Positions 53,941 through 62,929 of a stretch of 64,000 bases of DNA are shown here, piece after piece. The notes under the pieces are model-generated. The model made no database searches. It was not told the DNA's origin and saw nothing but the letters and a program-made list of their open reading frames with translations. The stretch lies in assembly GCA_005239435.1 (NCBI GenBank), contig SZNP01000004.1, positions 124,001 to 188,000 on the forward strand, given 5' to 3'. Both the position numbers and the translations under genes were made by a program. Each line of letters begins with the position of its first letter. Position 1 is the stretch's first letter. This DNA is from Halorussus salinisoli. GTDB taxonomy: Archaea > Halobacteriota > Halobacteria > Halobacteriales > Haladaptataceae.

Positions 53941-54513
53941 TTATTCCGTTGCAGACTGGGCGTCTGCGTCATCAGTCGTGGACTTCTGCGTCCCCATGGA
54001 CGGGCCACCAGTACCAGTGTCAATCGGGCGGGTGGGGGTTTCCTCGTTCGTTCGAAAGTGAGCTAATGCCGCCCCGGCGAAGGCACCGACCGTGACAACG
54101 AGCGAAACTGTGACGACTATCCGCACGAAGACAGCCAGACTCACCAAAACACCACTCACATCCAGTGGCGTGGACTGAACGCCGTACAGCAGCACCGCCC
54201 AGACACCGACCATGCTGACCAGACTGCTAACCGCCACTGCCCTACCGAAACGACGGTACTCGTGACCCATGTCGAGCCGGCGACTCACGTAGTATCCGAG
54301 TCCAAGTGCCAGTAAAAGTGTCACAAGCGGCCCCACACTCTCAGTGACGAGATTGTACACGACCACTGTTTGTCCCGCCGTCCCGACCATCGGCATTGCA
54401 CCGTCGAACCCCCCAGAAATCCATCGGTCGAGGATGACCGACGGTACGTGCTGGATGGCAAGTCCGAGGACGCTGACAACGCCTGCTAACACACCGACAC
54501 GTCTATTGTCCAT
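53941..54513 (-). CDS. Four-helix membrane protein, hypothetical
   Basis: 190 residues from the ATG at 54513. About four hydrophobic helices (VGVLAGVVSVLGLAIQHVPS, LVTLLLALGLGYYVSRR, VAVSSLVSMVGVWAVLLYGV, FVRIVVTVSLVVTVGAFAGA) and a polar Thr/Asp-rich C-terminal tail. Resembles unnamed haloarchaeal membrane proteins. Function unknown. Confidence 0.65.
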   Translation of the reverse strand: MDNRRVGVLAGVVSVLGLAIQHVPSVILDRWISGGFDGAMPMVGTAGQTVVVYNLVTESVGPLVTLLLALGLGYYVSRRLDMGHEYRRFGRAVAVSSLVSMVGVWAVLLYGVQSTPLDVSGVLVSLAVFVRIVVTVSLVVTVGAFAGAALAHFRTNEETPTRPIDTGTGGPSMGTQKSTTDDADAQSATE

Positions 54514-54815
54514 ACGACTATCAGTATCTACCGCCACATAAGTATTAGAGCTGAAACATTTTTCGAGCGTAGCGGTCTTCACGACTAATAGATATGCACC
54601 ACCACCACCAATTGAGCAACTATGACGTCTACAATGAATCTGATTTTCGGAACGACTGCCTGATTATGAGGGTGGAGGGCCGAAGCAAGTTTGGGGGCAG
54701 AGGTTCGGGATGTCAGCCCGAGAGGACAGTACTGATAGTAGGTTGAACAAGAGGCGATGACTGTCTCTGTGTGAGGCCAAACACGGGTATTTTATAGTCT
54801 TTCTGCTAACCAAAA

Positions 54816-55110
54816 TTGGTAGATGTAGAGCGTTTAATTACCGAAACTGAAGATACTTGGCTGCTCTTGAATTATCCAGAGGAGTGCAAGGAAGTCTGTT
54901 CACATATCTGAAAGGGATAGGGTTAGTCTCGCTTTGTTTTTCATCTTCTATCCAGCCATCCTCATTGTCCAATTACTTACTGGCGCAGTTACGGAGTCAA
55001 TTGGTCAGATTGCAGTTCTCTTGGTCTTGTCTCTCAATGCGTGGGTATGGGTAATTCGACTGTATTGGGCGTATGATTCCGTGGATGTAACGATGGAAGC
55101 GTCTGAATAA
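54816..55110 (+). pseudogene. Frameshifted small membrane protein
   Basis: One frame (from a TTG at 54816) reads ERLITETEDTWLLLNYPEEC, KEVCSHI and stops at 54909. The next frame continues SERDRVSLALFFIFYPAILI, VQLLTGAVTESIGQIAVLLV, LSLNAWVWVIRLYWAYDSVD to a stop at 55108-55110. The halves fit as a short cytoplasmic head and a two-helix membrane part, joined by a frame change near 54905. Confidence 0.4.
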
Positions 55111-55127
55111 ACTCTGATTGCCTGCTG

Positions 55128-55210
55128 CACACAGCCTCTGTATCTCGCACGAGCTATCTCGATCTAATCCGTCGCTGTCAGAAGCAGTGTGCTGCATACA
55201 GGGCGCGTAT
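55128..55210. repeat. Inverted-pair element of the repeat family
   Basis: cacacagcctctgtatctcg (55128) and tgtgctgcatacagggcgcg (from 55188), 83 nt end to end. Inner sequence ctgtcagaagcagtgtg matches the 50085 copy's loop and arm junction. Confidence 0.65.
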
Positions 55211-55319
55211 CTCGCAGTAGCAGGGTTCCAGATTCAGTTAGCTCGAACCGTTCACTATTGAATATCCAGGTTCCACTGCGTCCAGCCCAATTTAGGTGGA
55301 GAGAAATGAGCGATGACTA

Positions 55320-55568
55320 TTATTCGCCTTCTTGTACTTCGTGGATTTCATCCGCTGTGAGTCCGTGGGCTTCTTCGTGGACTTTTTCGCCCGCTTCTTT
55401 GCTCGGTCCTTCGAAGAGGCAGAAGACGGTTCCCTCGTCTTCGTCTACCCAATACCGCTTGTATTCAACGCCGTATTTGTCTTGAACTTCAACGTCTTTT
55501 TCATGCGCCTCAACGACCTCTTCGACACTCGCGTCAACGTCCTTATGCACGTCCATGTACAGTGGCAT
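55320..55568 (-). CDS. DUF4242-type (SCO4226-like nickel-binding) small protein
   Basis: 82 residues from the ATG at 55568: MPLYMDVHKDVDASVEEVVE, YGVEYKRYWVDEDEGTVFCL, FEGPSKEAGEKVHEEAHGLT. The pattern of a short dimeric-barrel protein with H-x-D near the start, Cys in the middle and EAHG near the end fits the DUF4242 family, some of which bind nickel. Intact; role unknown. Confidence 0.78.
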   Translation of the reverse strand: MPLYMDVHKDVDASVEEVVEAHEKDVEVQDKYGVEYKRYWVDEDEGTVFCLFEGPSKEAGEKVHEEAHGLTADEIHEVQEGE

Positions 55569-55714
55569 GTTACTAATTAACACGCAGAGTTGTGATAACC
55601 GTTTTTCTTCCTTTCTGACCAGTGTCTTCATCCGCAAATATGTTCGATTCACATCTCTACTAACTGATTGGTTCTCCATATTTTGTGAGAAATGAACGAG
55701 TGTCGCGCTGACCT

Positions 55715-55734
55715 CACCCTCTGTATTCAGCACG
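55715..55734 (-). repeat. Repeat-family arm, single
   Basis: caccctctgtattcagcacg, near-consensus. No partner arm nearby. Confidence 0.55.
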
Positions 55735-55841
55735 GCAAGTGATAATTATCCCACCTCTGAGGGAAATCAGCGTGGTATATTCGCACTATGTGTTAGACCC
55801 ACCCGATATATGAAATTGCCAGTATAGTCAGCGACTCTGAA

Positions 55842-56639
55842 CTATCGCTGGGTGAGTCCTATTGGCAGCCCGTTTTTCGCCTGTATCGTAAGCCCCGGTT
55901 CGATGGTTACCGACGTATCCTCTCGCTTCCAGTCTAGCTCCCAATCCTGGCCGATGGTCGCTAACACGAGCGTCCCCTCAAGAAGAGCGAAGTCTCGGCC
56001 AAGACAGGATCGTCGGCCACCACCAAATGGCAGGTAGGCGAACTCGGGGAGGTCGTCTTCAAGCTTCGACGTCCATCGCTCGGGCTTGAACTCTAATGGA
56101 TCGTCGTAGAACTAGTCGTCACGGTGAACGGACAGTACACTCAGATGCACCTCCTCGTCGGCCGGGAGGTGATAGTCACCGATATTGACTGGTTGCGTGG
56201 TCTGTCGAGGGAGCGTATGGATTGGCGGATAGAGGCGGAGTGTCTCTTTGAGAATGCGGCGAGTAAACTCTAAGTCATCGACAGTCTCGAATGTCGATCG
56301 GTCGCCATCAAGGACCTCGTCGAGCTCAGCATGGAACTCTGCTTGGAGGTCGGGGTTCGTGGCTAAGACGTACAGCGCGAAGCCGAGTGCTGAGGCAGTG
56401 GTTTCGTATCCGGCGAAGACCATGGTGATCATCATGTCCTCGACTTCTTTGCTGTTGAGCTGGACGTGATCAGTAGCTGTGCGTGCCTTGTGGAGTTTCG
56501 AGAGAAGGGTGTTTGCTGGGGAGTCGTCTTCTGCGTCTGGTCCGGTCTGTTCTGCGAGGAGTTGCTGGATTTCTGTGCGGAGGCGTTCTTTCGAGTGCTT
56601 GAACTCCGCGAACGTGAGGACTTCCTCGAAGAATATCTT
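55842..56639 (-). pseudogene. Cytochrome P450, N-terminal half missing and one in-frame amber codon
   Basis: Open from 56639 (after a TGA at 56640-56642) with a single TAG at 56112-56114 in the same frame. Before the TAG: I-helix FAGYETTASA, ExxR in LKETLRLYPP, LPADEEVHLSVLSVHRDD. After it: FYDDPLEFKPERW and the haem-binding loop FGGGRRSCLGRDFALLEG, ending at 55842. Every core motif of the C-terminal half is intact, so the decay is recent. No start codon upstream fits. Confidence 0.85.
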
Positions 56640-56904
56640 TCAATTTCGGTTGCCGAATCCAAGAGACCCGCTGACCGACGAGGTTCTCGTCTAGACGGGG
56701 TGCTCACAGGCCATGCACGCACTCACGGCCGACGGTCCCCACTGTGGACAGCTCAAAACGTTCCGACACGTTGACTGGCAGACCGACGAAAGCCGTTATC
56801 GCCACTGTGCTAACTGCTTCGAAGACACTGATGAATACGGGCGTGTATCTTTCAAGAACGCTGACCATATGAACATTTTTCCGACGTACCACACTATTGG
56901 GCGT

Positions 56905-59550
56905 ATGAGTGAACGAGCGGAGGTCTCCGGGACGGCGTTCTGGGAGGACGCCGATGACACCGAAGCCCTCCAGCGGTATCGGATGCTCGTGAACGCGGTT
57001 GACGATGGGATTTACCAACTTGATACCGAGGGGCAGTTCGTCGCGGTCAACGACGGCATCGTCAAGCTGACGGGCTACGAGCGCGAGGAACTCCTCGGCG
57101 AACACGTCTCGCTGCTCCTCGACGACGATAGATCGACTACCGAACAGCTCCTCACGAATTCCACCGATCGAAGCGAACAATTCGAGTGCCCCGTACGGAC
57201 TGCCGAGGGTGACCGGGTTCACTGTGAAGTACGGGTGTCCCCGCTCGAAGTGGACGGTGCGGTCCAGGGAACCGTCGGCATCGTTCACGATATCACCGAC
57301 TACAGACGACCGGACCAGCTACTCGGTGAATCCGACCAGCGGCCAGACCGCAAGCCGACGAACGAGTTCGAACGGGAGCTCCGCGAGACGAAAACCCGAC
57401 TCGAAGTTGCCGCGTCCGCCGGGCTGGTCGGCACTTGGGCCTGGAACGTTCGAGAAGACGCCGTGACCGCGGACAAATATATCGCCGAATCGTACGGTAT
57501 GGACCCAGAGGAGGCCACTGCAGGCGTACCCGTTGAGGAGTTCCTCGCCCGGGTTCACGAGGCGGACCAGGAACGGGTGTGGAAACGACTTGACGAAGCG
57601 GTCGAGGAGACGGGCGAGTTCGAGGCCGAGTACCGCGTCACTACCGCGGACGAAGATACGCGGTGGGTGATGTCCCGCGGAGAAGTCGAATACGACGACA
57701 ACGACGAAGCGCTCCGGATGTATGGCGCTACCGCTGACATCACCGAGCGCAAGGAAGCAGAGGCAGAGCTAAAGAAGGTGACTGCCGAGGCCGAGGAGCA
57801 GCAGCGGCTCTACGAGACAATCATCTCCAGCACGCCTGATCTCATCTACGCCTTCGACCTTGACTACCGCTTCACGTTCGCCAATGACGCAGTGCTGGAA
57901 ATGTGGGGCCGCACCCGCGAAGAGTCCATCGGGAAAACGTTGCGGGAGATCGGCTACGAGCCGTGGCATGCGGAGATGCACGAGCGCGAAATCGACGAGG
58001 TCATCGAGACGAAAGAACTCGTTCGCGGCGAGGTCGCGTTCCCACACGCCGAGCACGGCCAGCGCATCTACGAGTATATCTTCGCCCCGGTGCTTGACGA
58101 CGACGGGAACGTCGAAGCCATCGCCGGGACGACTCGCGACGTCACCGAACGCAAACAGGCCGAGGAGGAACTCCAGAAGAGTAAAGAACGATTCCACGCG
58201 CTGATCGACGCGAGCTCGGACGTGGTGTATCGCATGAGCCCCGATTGGAGCGAAATGCACGAGCTCGAGGGCAAAGAGTTCCTTGCTGATACAGACGAAT
58301 CGATCAGCGACTGGCTCGATAAATACATTCATCCGGACGACCAGCCGCGGGTCATGGAGGCCATCGACGAAGCGATTCGGACGAAGAGCATCTTCGAGCT
58401 GGAACACCGGGTGGAGCGGGACGACGGGAGCATCGGCTGGACGTTCTCGCGGGCGGTACCGATGCTGGACGAGGACGGCGAAATCGACGAATGGATCGGG
58501 ATGGCGAGCGACATCACCGAGCGAAAACGGCGCGAGCGAGCCCTCGAGGAGTCGGAGCGACGGTATCGGACGCTCGCCGAGAACTTCCCGAACGGCGCGG
58601 TCACGGTGTACGACGAGGACCTCCGCATCGAACTGACGCAGGGCTCCGTGTTGGGCGAGACATTGCCGAGTCGGAATCAGCTCGAAGATCGGAGGGTTGC
58701 GGAGGTGTACCCCGAGAACATTCTCGAGGACCTCGAGCCGTTGTTACGGGCCGCCATCGAAGACCGCGAAACCGACAGCGACGTGTTCGAGTTCGGCGGC
58801 CGAAACTGGCGGGTGTGGGCGACGCCCCTGCGGGACGCAGACGGCGACGTGTTCGCCGGACTGAGCTTCGCGCAGGACATCACCGAGCAGGTCGAACGCG
58901 AGCAGGAACTCGAACTGCGGACCGAGCGCCTCAACCAGTTCGCCAGCATGCTGGCCCATGAACTCCGCAACCCCGTCACCATCGGCCAGATCTACAGCCA
59001 ACAGTTACCCGACGACACGGACGCGGAGGCGGTTGAGTACGTCACCGAGGCGTTCGACCGCATTGAGGACATCATCGATGTCATGCTGGTGCTAACCCGG
59101 AATCACGACGCAATTGGCGAGCGGGCGCCGGTCGCTCTCAACGAGGAGGCCCAGGCAGCGTGGGCTGACGTGGACGCGCCCGACGCCGTACTCAACATTG
59201 AGATAGACCAGACGATACAGGCAGACGAAACGTACATTCGGCATCTGTTCCGGAATCTGCTCGAGAATGCGGTCGAACACGGTGGGCGTGACGTCACGAT
59301 TACAGTCGGTGAGTTACCGACTGGCTTCTACGTGGCCGATGATGGTGTAGGGATTCCGCCCGAGGAGCGTGACACAGTCTTCGACGAAGGGTATACGACA
59401 GCCGCCGAGAGTGGAGGAACTGGGCTTGGGCTTGCATTCGTTCGCGAGGTTGCCGACGTGTACGACTGGACGTGTGCGGTGACAGAGAGTGCGGCTGACG
59501 GGGCACGGTTCGAGTTCACGAATATTGATTACGACTCACAGCGGAGCTAA
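56905..59550 (+). CDS. Multi-PAS sensor histidine kinase
   Basis: 881 residues from the ATG at 56905 (56713 would add 64 residues containing a doubtful Cys cluster). Five PAS/PAC units in tandem, four of them ending in ITDYR/ITERK/VTERK-type PAC ends. HisKA box: SMLAHELRNPVTIG with the phospho-His at about residue 685. HATPase: N-box NLLENAVEHGG, G1 DDGVGIP, G2 GTGLGLAF. No membrane helix, so a cytoplasmic sensor, perhaps for redox or light signals. No response regulator gene is adjacent, as is common in haloarchaea. Confidence 0.93.
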   Translation: MSERAEVSGTAFWEDADDTEALQRYRMLVNAVDDGIYQLDTEGQFVAVNDGIVKLTGYEREELLGEHVSLLLDDDRSTTEQLLTNSTDRSEQFECPVRTAEGDRVHCEVRVSPLEVDGAVQGTVGIVHDITDYRRPDQLLGESDQRPDRKPTNEFERELRETKTRLEVAASAGLVGTWAWNVREDAVTADKYIAESYGMDPEEATAGVPVEEFLARVHEADQERVWKRLDEAVEETGEFEAEYRVTTADEDTRWVMSRGEVEYDDNDEALRMYGATADITERKEAEAELKKVTAEAEEQQRLYETIISSTPDLIYAFDLDYRFTFANDAVLEMWGRTREESIGKTLREIGYEPWHAEMHEREIDEVIETKELVRGEVAFPHAEHGQRIYEYIFAPVLDDDGNVEAIAGTTRDVTERKQAEEELQKSKERFHALIDASSDVVYRMSPDWSEMHELEGKEFLADTDESISDWLDKYIHPDDQPRVMEAIDEAIRTKSIFELEHRVERDDGSIGWTFSRAVPMLDEDGEIDEWIGMASDITERKRRERALEESERRYRTLAENFPNGAVTVYDEDLRIELTQGSVLGETLPSRNQLEDRRVAEVYPENILEDLEPLLRAAIEDRETDSDVFEFGGRNWRVWATPLRDADGDVFAGLSFAQDITEQVEREQELELRTERLNQFASMLAHELRNPVTIGQIYSQQLPDDTDAEAVEYVTEAFDRIEDIIDVMLVLTRNHDAIGERAPVALNEEAQAAWADVDAPDAVLNIEIDQTIQADETYIRHLFRNLLENAVEHGGRDVTITVGELPTGFYVADDGVGIPPEERDTVFDEGYTTAAESGGTGLGLAFVREVADVYDWTCAVTESAADGARFEFTNIDYDSQRS

Positions 59551-59886
59551 GCATTTCACACCATAATATGAGCGCCATCCCTACGGGAACTCACTGAGTT
59601 CCCCCGTACGAATACGGTCCTTCTCGGATAGGGGGATTTGGTAAATCGATCCTCTTCGCCATTCAGGCGTAGAATATTGTTAGCACATGATGCTAACTGT
59701 CATGGCTCCGGCGCGCACTACCCAATCCTAAGATTTGAAATTCGGGGGGTTCGTGGATTGACATGGCTTTCGGATAGGAAGCCGATTCCCGGAGGTGTTC
59801 CAAGCACTTTGGGTTTCTGCGAGAGGCAGAATACTCGAGGGAACTGTCCTTCTCTACTCTTCGCCTGTATCCGCAATGGAGCAATA
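59551..59886. other. Intergenic region, no gene seen
   Basis: Open frames on both strands have poor codon use. Nothing recognised before the control region of the winged-helix gene. Confidence 0.35.
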
Positions 59887-59948
59887 CCTTTGCAAACCCC
59901 TGCAAAGGAGTTATGGAATATGCCGGCCATTGCTTATATACGCAATGG
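59887..59948 (+). promoter_or_regulatory. TATA box flanked by inverted repeats
   Basis: ccattgc (59927-59933) and gcaatgg (59942-59948) flank the TATA element ttatata (59934-59940). Upstream is a second inverted repeat, cctttgca (59887-59894) and tgcaaagg (59901-59908). TATA is ~26 bp before the ATG at 59966, fitting a leaderless transcript. A repressor bound here would block TBP directly; the winged-helix product is the obvious candidate. Confidence 0.65.
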
Positions 59949-59965
59949 CTATCAACACAAATGCG

Positions 59966-60199
59966 ATGCCCAACAACGAACGCGACACCGATACCGGGCA
60001 ATTTACTGAGAAACATCCACCCGAGGACTTCACCAATGCACTCGAAGAACTCGGGAGCGCCGGAACGCGAGATATCGCCGACGAAGTCGGGTGTCCCTAC
60101 CGAACCGCTCACCACAAACTCACCAAACTCGAAGAGGTCGGTCGTGTTGAGAGCCAGAAGGTGGGGAACGCCAAGCTATGGTCGCTCTCGGAGGACTAG
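59966..60199 (+). CDS. Winged-helix DNA-binding protein, probably autoregulated
   Basis: 77 residues from the ATG at 59966, chosen over 59945 because the latter lies inside the operator arm and too near the TATA box. Helix-turn-helix: ALEELGSAGTRDIADEVGCP, YRTAHHKLTKLEEVGRVESQ, KVGNAKLWSLSE; the wing is VGNAKLW. Similar to short haloarchaeal ArsR/MarR-like proteins. The stop is 2 bp before a DUF7563-like zinc-ribbon gene. Confidence 0.78.
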   Translation: MPNNERDTDTGQFTEKHPPEDFTNALEELGSAGTRDIADEVGCPYRTAHHKLTKLEEVGRVESQKVGNAKLWSLSED

Positions 60200-60201
60200 C
60201 T

Positions 60202-60342
60202 ATGCCTGAATGTGAAAACTGTGGCAAGTTCGTCACCCGAGACTTCCAACGTGTCTTCTCCGGACGAGACGGCAAAGTCCACGCATGTCTCGACTGTAAG
60301 GGAGCGACCGAGATCAAAAACGGCGCGGCCACCCAAGCCTGA
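60202..60342 (+). CDS. DUF7563-type zinc-ribbon protein (46 aa)
   Basis: MPECENCGKFVTRDFQRVFS, GRDGKVHACLDCKGATEIKN. Two CxxC pairs make one zinc ribbon. This short family is common in haloarchaea, often in plasmids and proviruses, and its role is not known. It begins 2 bp after the winged-helix gene stop, so they are one transcript. Confidence 0.75.
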   Translation: MPECENCGKFVTRDFQRVFSGRDGKVHACLDCKGATEIKNGAATQA

Positions 60343-60570
60343 CCGACGAGTATCTACCCGCTCAGGACTCTATCATCGTACCACCGTCCATCGGTTTCGC
60401 TTAACTAGACAGTGCCCGGCCACGAATACCCTCACAAAAGTCGGAGTGATTGATCTCGTTCTAGTGAATATCCGGAATTCGCTGTGTATTCCGTGTTCTA
60501 TACACTTAGAATAGTGATGTTTTTCCTCGGGTAACATCGGGACCAATCGGAACACATTTATGATAATGGG

Positions 60571-60588
60571 GTGGCAAGGTGTTGCCAC
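60571..60588. promoter_or_regulatory. Inverted repeat upstream of the aminotransferase gene
   Basis: gtggcaa-ggtg-ttgccac, a perfect 7-bp inverted repeat ending 12 bp before the ATG at 60601. A TATA-like tttatgataat is at about 60558-60568, so the repeat covers the likely transcription start. The NrpR-type gene at the operon's far end is a candidate binder, although the known methanogen NrpR site (GGAA-N6-TTCC) is different. Confidence 0.5.
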
Positions 60589-60600
60589 AGTGTTCCGCTG

Positions 60601-61929
60601 ATGTCGCACAACTACGCCCCATCCAACGAGACGATTGAGGAGCAGTACAACGAGAACGTGATGCCGATTTGGAAGTCGCTAAACGTACCGGTGAAACGCG
60701 CGTCCGACTGTGTGGTTGAGGACTTCGACGGGAACGAATACCTCGACGTGTTCTCCGGGATATCCGTGACAAACGTCGGCCATGGAAACGATGCCGTCGT
60801 GGAGGCCGCAAAGGACCAACTCGACGAGTTCGTCCACGGCTGTTCGTACGTCCACCCGAGCCAGCCGGTCGCAGAGCTCGCAGAACGCATCGCCGAGGTT
60901 ACACCCGGTGATCTCCAGAAGAGTTTCTTCTGTAATTCCGGGACCGAAGCCGTCGAAGGTGGGGTTAAGCTCGCCCGCAAGCACACAGGTAATACGGAGG
61001 TCATTGCACTCGAGATGGGCTTTCATGGTCGAACGCTTGGAAGCCTCGCGCTCACCGGTAACAAGGCGTACAAGCGAGGGATGGCCCCGACCCTGAACGA
61101 TACGGTCCACGCTCCCGCGCCCTACCGCTACCGGTGGACGAACGAGGACCTCACCGAGGAAGAGTTCGCGAAGCGTGCGGCCGCCGAGATCGAGCACGTT
61201 ATCGGTACGCATACGAGTGACGACCTCGCCGCTATTATCGTCGAACCTGTGATGGGCGAAGGTGGCATAATTGTGCCACCGAAGGGGTGGCTCGCGCGCG
61301 TCCAGGAGATTGCACACGAGCACGGCGCACTCCTGATTGCAGACGAAGTCCAGACCGGCTACGGTCGAACCGGGACGCTCTTCGCAAGTGAACAATTCGA
61401 CGTGGTCCCCGACATACTCACCCAAGCCAAGGGAATTGCCAACGGTCTGCCGCTAGGTGCGTTCACTGCCTCCAGCGAGGTCGCCGACGCCTTCGAGTCT
61501 GGCGACCATCTCTCGACGTTCGGCGGCAACCCGGTCACGTGTGCGGCCGCGCTCGCAACGATCGACGAACTCCAAGACGGAATTCTGGAGGCCACTGCCG
61601 CGAACGGCGAGTGGCTCGCCGACCAGCTCACTGACGTCGAAGCCGACTTCGACGTGGTAGGTGAGACCCGTGGCCTCGGTCTCATGCAGGGCGTTGAGCT
61701 TGTTGATCCTTCTGTCGAAGGACCGCACGGTGTTTCTCCCGCTCCGGACCAGAAGCTTGCGTCCGCCGTCGCCGACCATCTTGAAGGGCAGGGAATTATT
61801 ATGGGCGTCGGCGGCTACCACAAGAACGTACTCCGTTTCCAGCCCCCGCTGACGATCACCCAAGACCAGCTCGACAGAACGCTGGATGCACTCCGCACCG
61901 CAATCACGGAGGTGACGGCGGATGAATGA
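60601..61929 (+). CDS. Class III PLP-dependent aminotransferase
   Basis: 442 residues from the ATG at 60601. Motifs: FFCNSGTEAVEGGVKLARKH, MGFHGRTLGSLALTGN, IIVEPVMGEGG, LLIADEVQTGYGRTG, and the PLP lysine in LTQAKGIANGLPLGAF. Close to ornithine/GABA/acetylornithine-type enzymes; the exact amino donor is unknown. It overlaps the agmatinase-like gene by 8 bp (stop at 61927-61929, next ATG at 61922). Confidence 0.92.
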   Translation: MSHNYAPSNETIEEQYNENVMPIWKSLNVPVKRASDCVVEDFDGNEYLDVFSGISVTNVGHGNDAVVEAAKDQLDEFVHGCSYVHPSQPVAELAERIAEVTPGDLQKSFFCNSGTEAVEGGVKLARKHTGNTEVIALEMGFHGRTLGSLALTGNKAYKRGMAPTLNDTVHAPAPYRYRWTNEDLTEEEFAKRAAAEIEHVIGTHTSDDLAAIIVEPVMGEGGIIVPPKGWLARVQEIAHEHGALLIADEVQTGYGRTGTLFASEQFDVVPDILTQAKGIANGLPLGAFTASSEVADAFESGDHLSTFGGNPVTCAAALATIDELQDGILEATAANGEWLADQLTDVEADFDVVGETRGLGLMQGVELVDPSVEGPHGVSPAPDQKLASAVADHLEGQGIIMGVGGYHKNVLRFQPPLTITQDQLDRTLDALRTAITEVTADE

Positions 61930-62929
61930 CGATTCCTCGCGCGCCCACGAGTTCCGCGACTCTCACGGGGGCACGGACGTTGAACTCGCCTACGCCGGCA
62001 AGAAGACTTTCCTGAAAGGTGACGCTCGCGACGTAGACGACCTCGACGACGTGGACGCTGCAGTGCTGGGCGTACCGTTCGACGCCGCGGTCAGCAACCG
62101 GCCAGGAACGCGGTACGGTCCTGATGCCCTTCGGGAGGCCAGCGCATGGTGGGCGTACCTCTCTGGGTACAAGGGAGGACTGACCAATATGAACACCCGC
62201 ACACAGGTCGATTACTCCGACCTCGAGGTTGCAGATTGCGGGGATCTTCCAGTTTTCCCGATGGATCGGAAGAAAACCGCCGAGAGCATCACTGCCCACG
62301 TTGCCACGGTCGCCGAACAGGCGTTCCCAGTAATGCTCGGCGGCGACCACTACTGCACCTATCCAGCGTTCCGCGGATTCGCGGAAGCCATTGATGCCGA
62401 TACGGTCGGTCTCGTTCAGATCGACGCCCACAGTGACACTGCCGCGAGCAGCCCGATCTTCGGCGAGCACTTCCATGGGTCGAGCACACATCTAATCTCC
62501 GAGTCCGAATACGCCGACTTCGAGCACATCAGCCAGATCGGAATCCGCGGTTATGAGAGTCCGAACTTCTTCGAATTCGCCGAGAACGTCGGATTAAACC
62601 TCTTCACGATGCGCGACGTGCAAGAACGCGGAATCCGCGACGTTGTCACCGAGGCGATCGAAGCGGCTGCCGAAGACACCGACGCGGTCTACGTGACCTT
62701 CGACATCGACTCGATCGACCCGAGCATCGCACCGGGCACGGGGACGCCCGAGCCCGGAGGCCTCGACAGCCATCAGGCGCTCGCGATCATGGAGACACTC
62801 GGCACACACGACGCGGTCGGCGCGGCGGATCTGATGGAAGTCGCTCCCGACTTCGATCCCACGCGGTCGACCCAGACGCTCGGCGCGTATCTCCTCATCA
62901 CGCTGCTTGAACGCAAGTTCGCGGAGTAA
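61922..62929 (+). CDS. Agmatinase/ureohydrolase family enzyme
   Basis: 335 residues. Binuclear Mn ligands: His in GGDHYC, DAHSD block (QIDAHSDTA), and DIDSIDPSIAPGTGTPEPGG. N-terminal VPFDAAVSNRPGTRYGPDAL is typical of agmatinase-like and guanidino-acid hydrolases. It would release urea from a guanidino compound; the adjacent aminotransferase could use the resulting amine. It is convergent with and abuts (0 bp) the NrpR-type gene. Confidence 0.9.
   Translation: MNDDSSRAHEFRDSHGGTDVELAYAGKKTFLKGDARDVDDLDDVDAAVLGVPFDAAVSNRPGTRYGPDALREASAWWAYLSGYKGGLTNMNTRTQVDYSDLEVADCGDLPVFPMDRKKTAESITAHVATVAEQAFPVMLGGDHYCTYPAFRGFAEAIDADTVGLVQIDAHSDTAASSPIFGEHFHGSSTHLISESEYADFEHISQIGIRGYESPNFFEFAENVGLNLFTMRDVQERGIRDVVTEAIEAAAEDTDAVYVTFDIDSIDPSIAPGTGTPEPGGLDSHQALAIMETLGTHDAVGAADLMEVAPDFDPTRSTQTLGAYLLITLLERKFAE

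Noticed and set aside
55842..56639. Amber codon read as pyrrolysine
   Set aside because: No pyrrolysine genes in view, haloarchaea are not known as users apart from rare lineages, and the gene is also 5'-truncated, so decay explains it better.
56713..56904. N-terminal extension of the histidine kinase with a Cys cluster
   Set aside because: No family match and it precedes a good internal ATG just before the first PAS; it may be leftover coding debris, so the shorter start was used.
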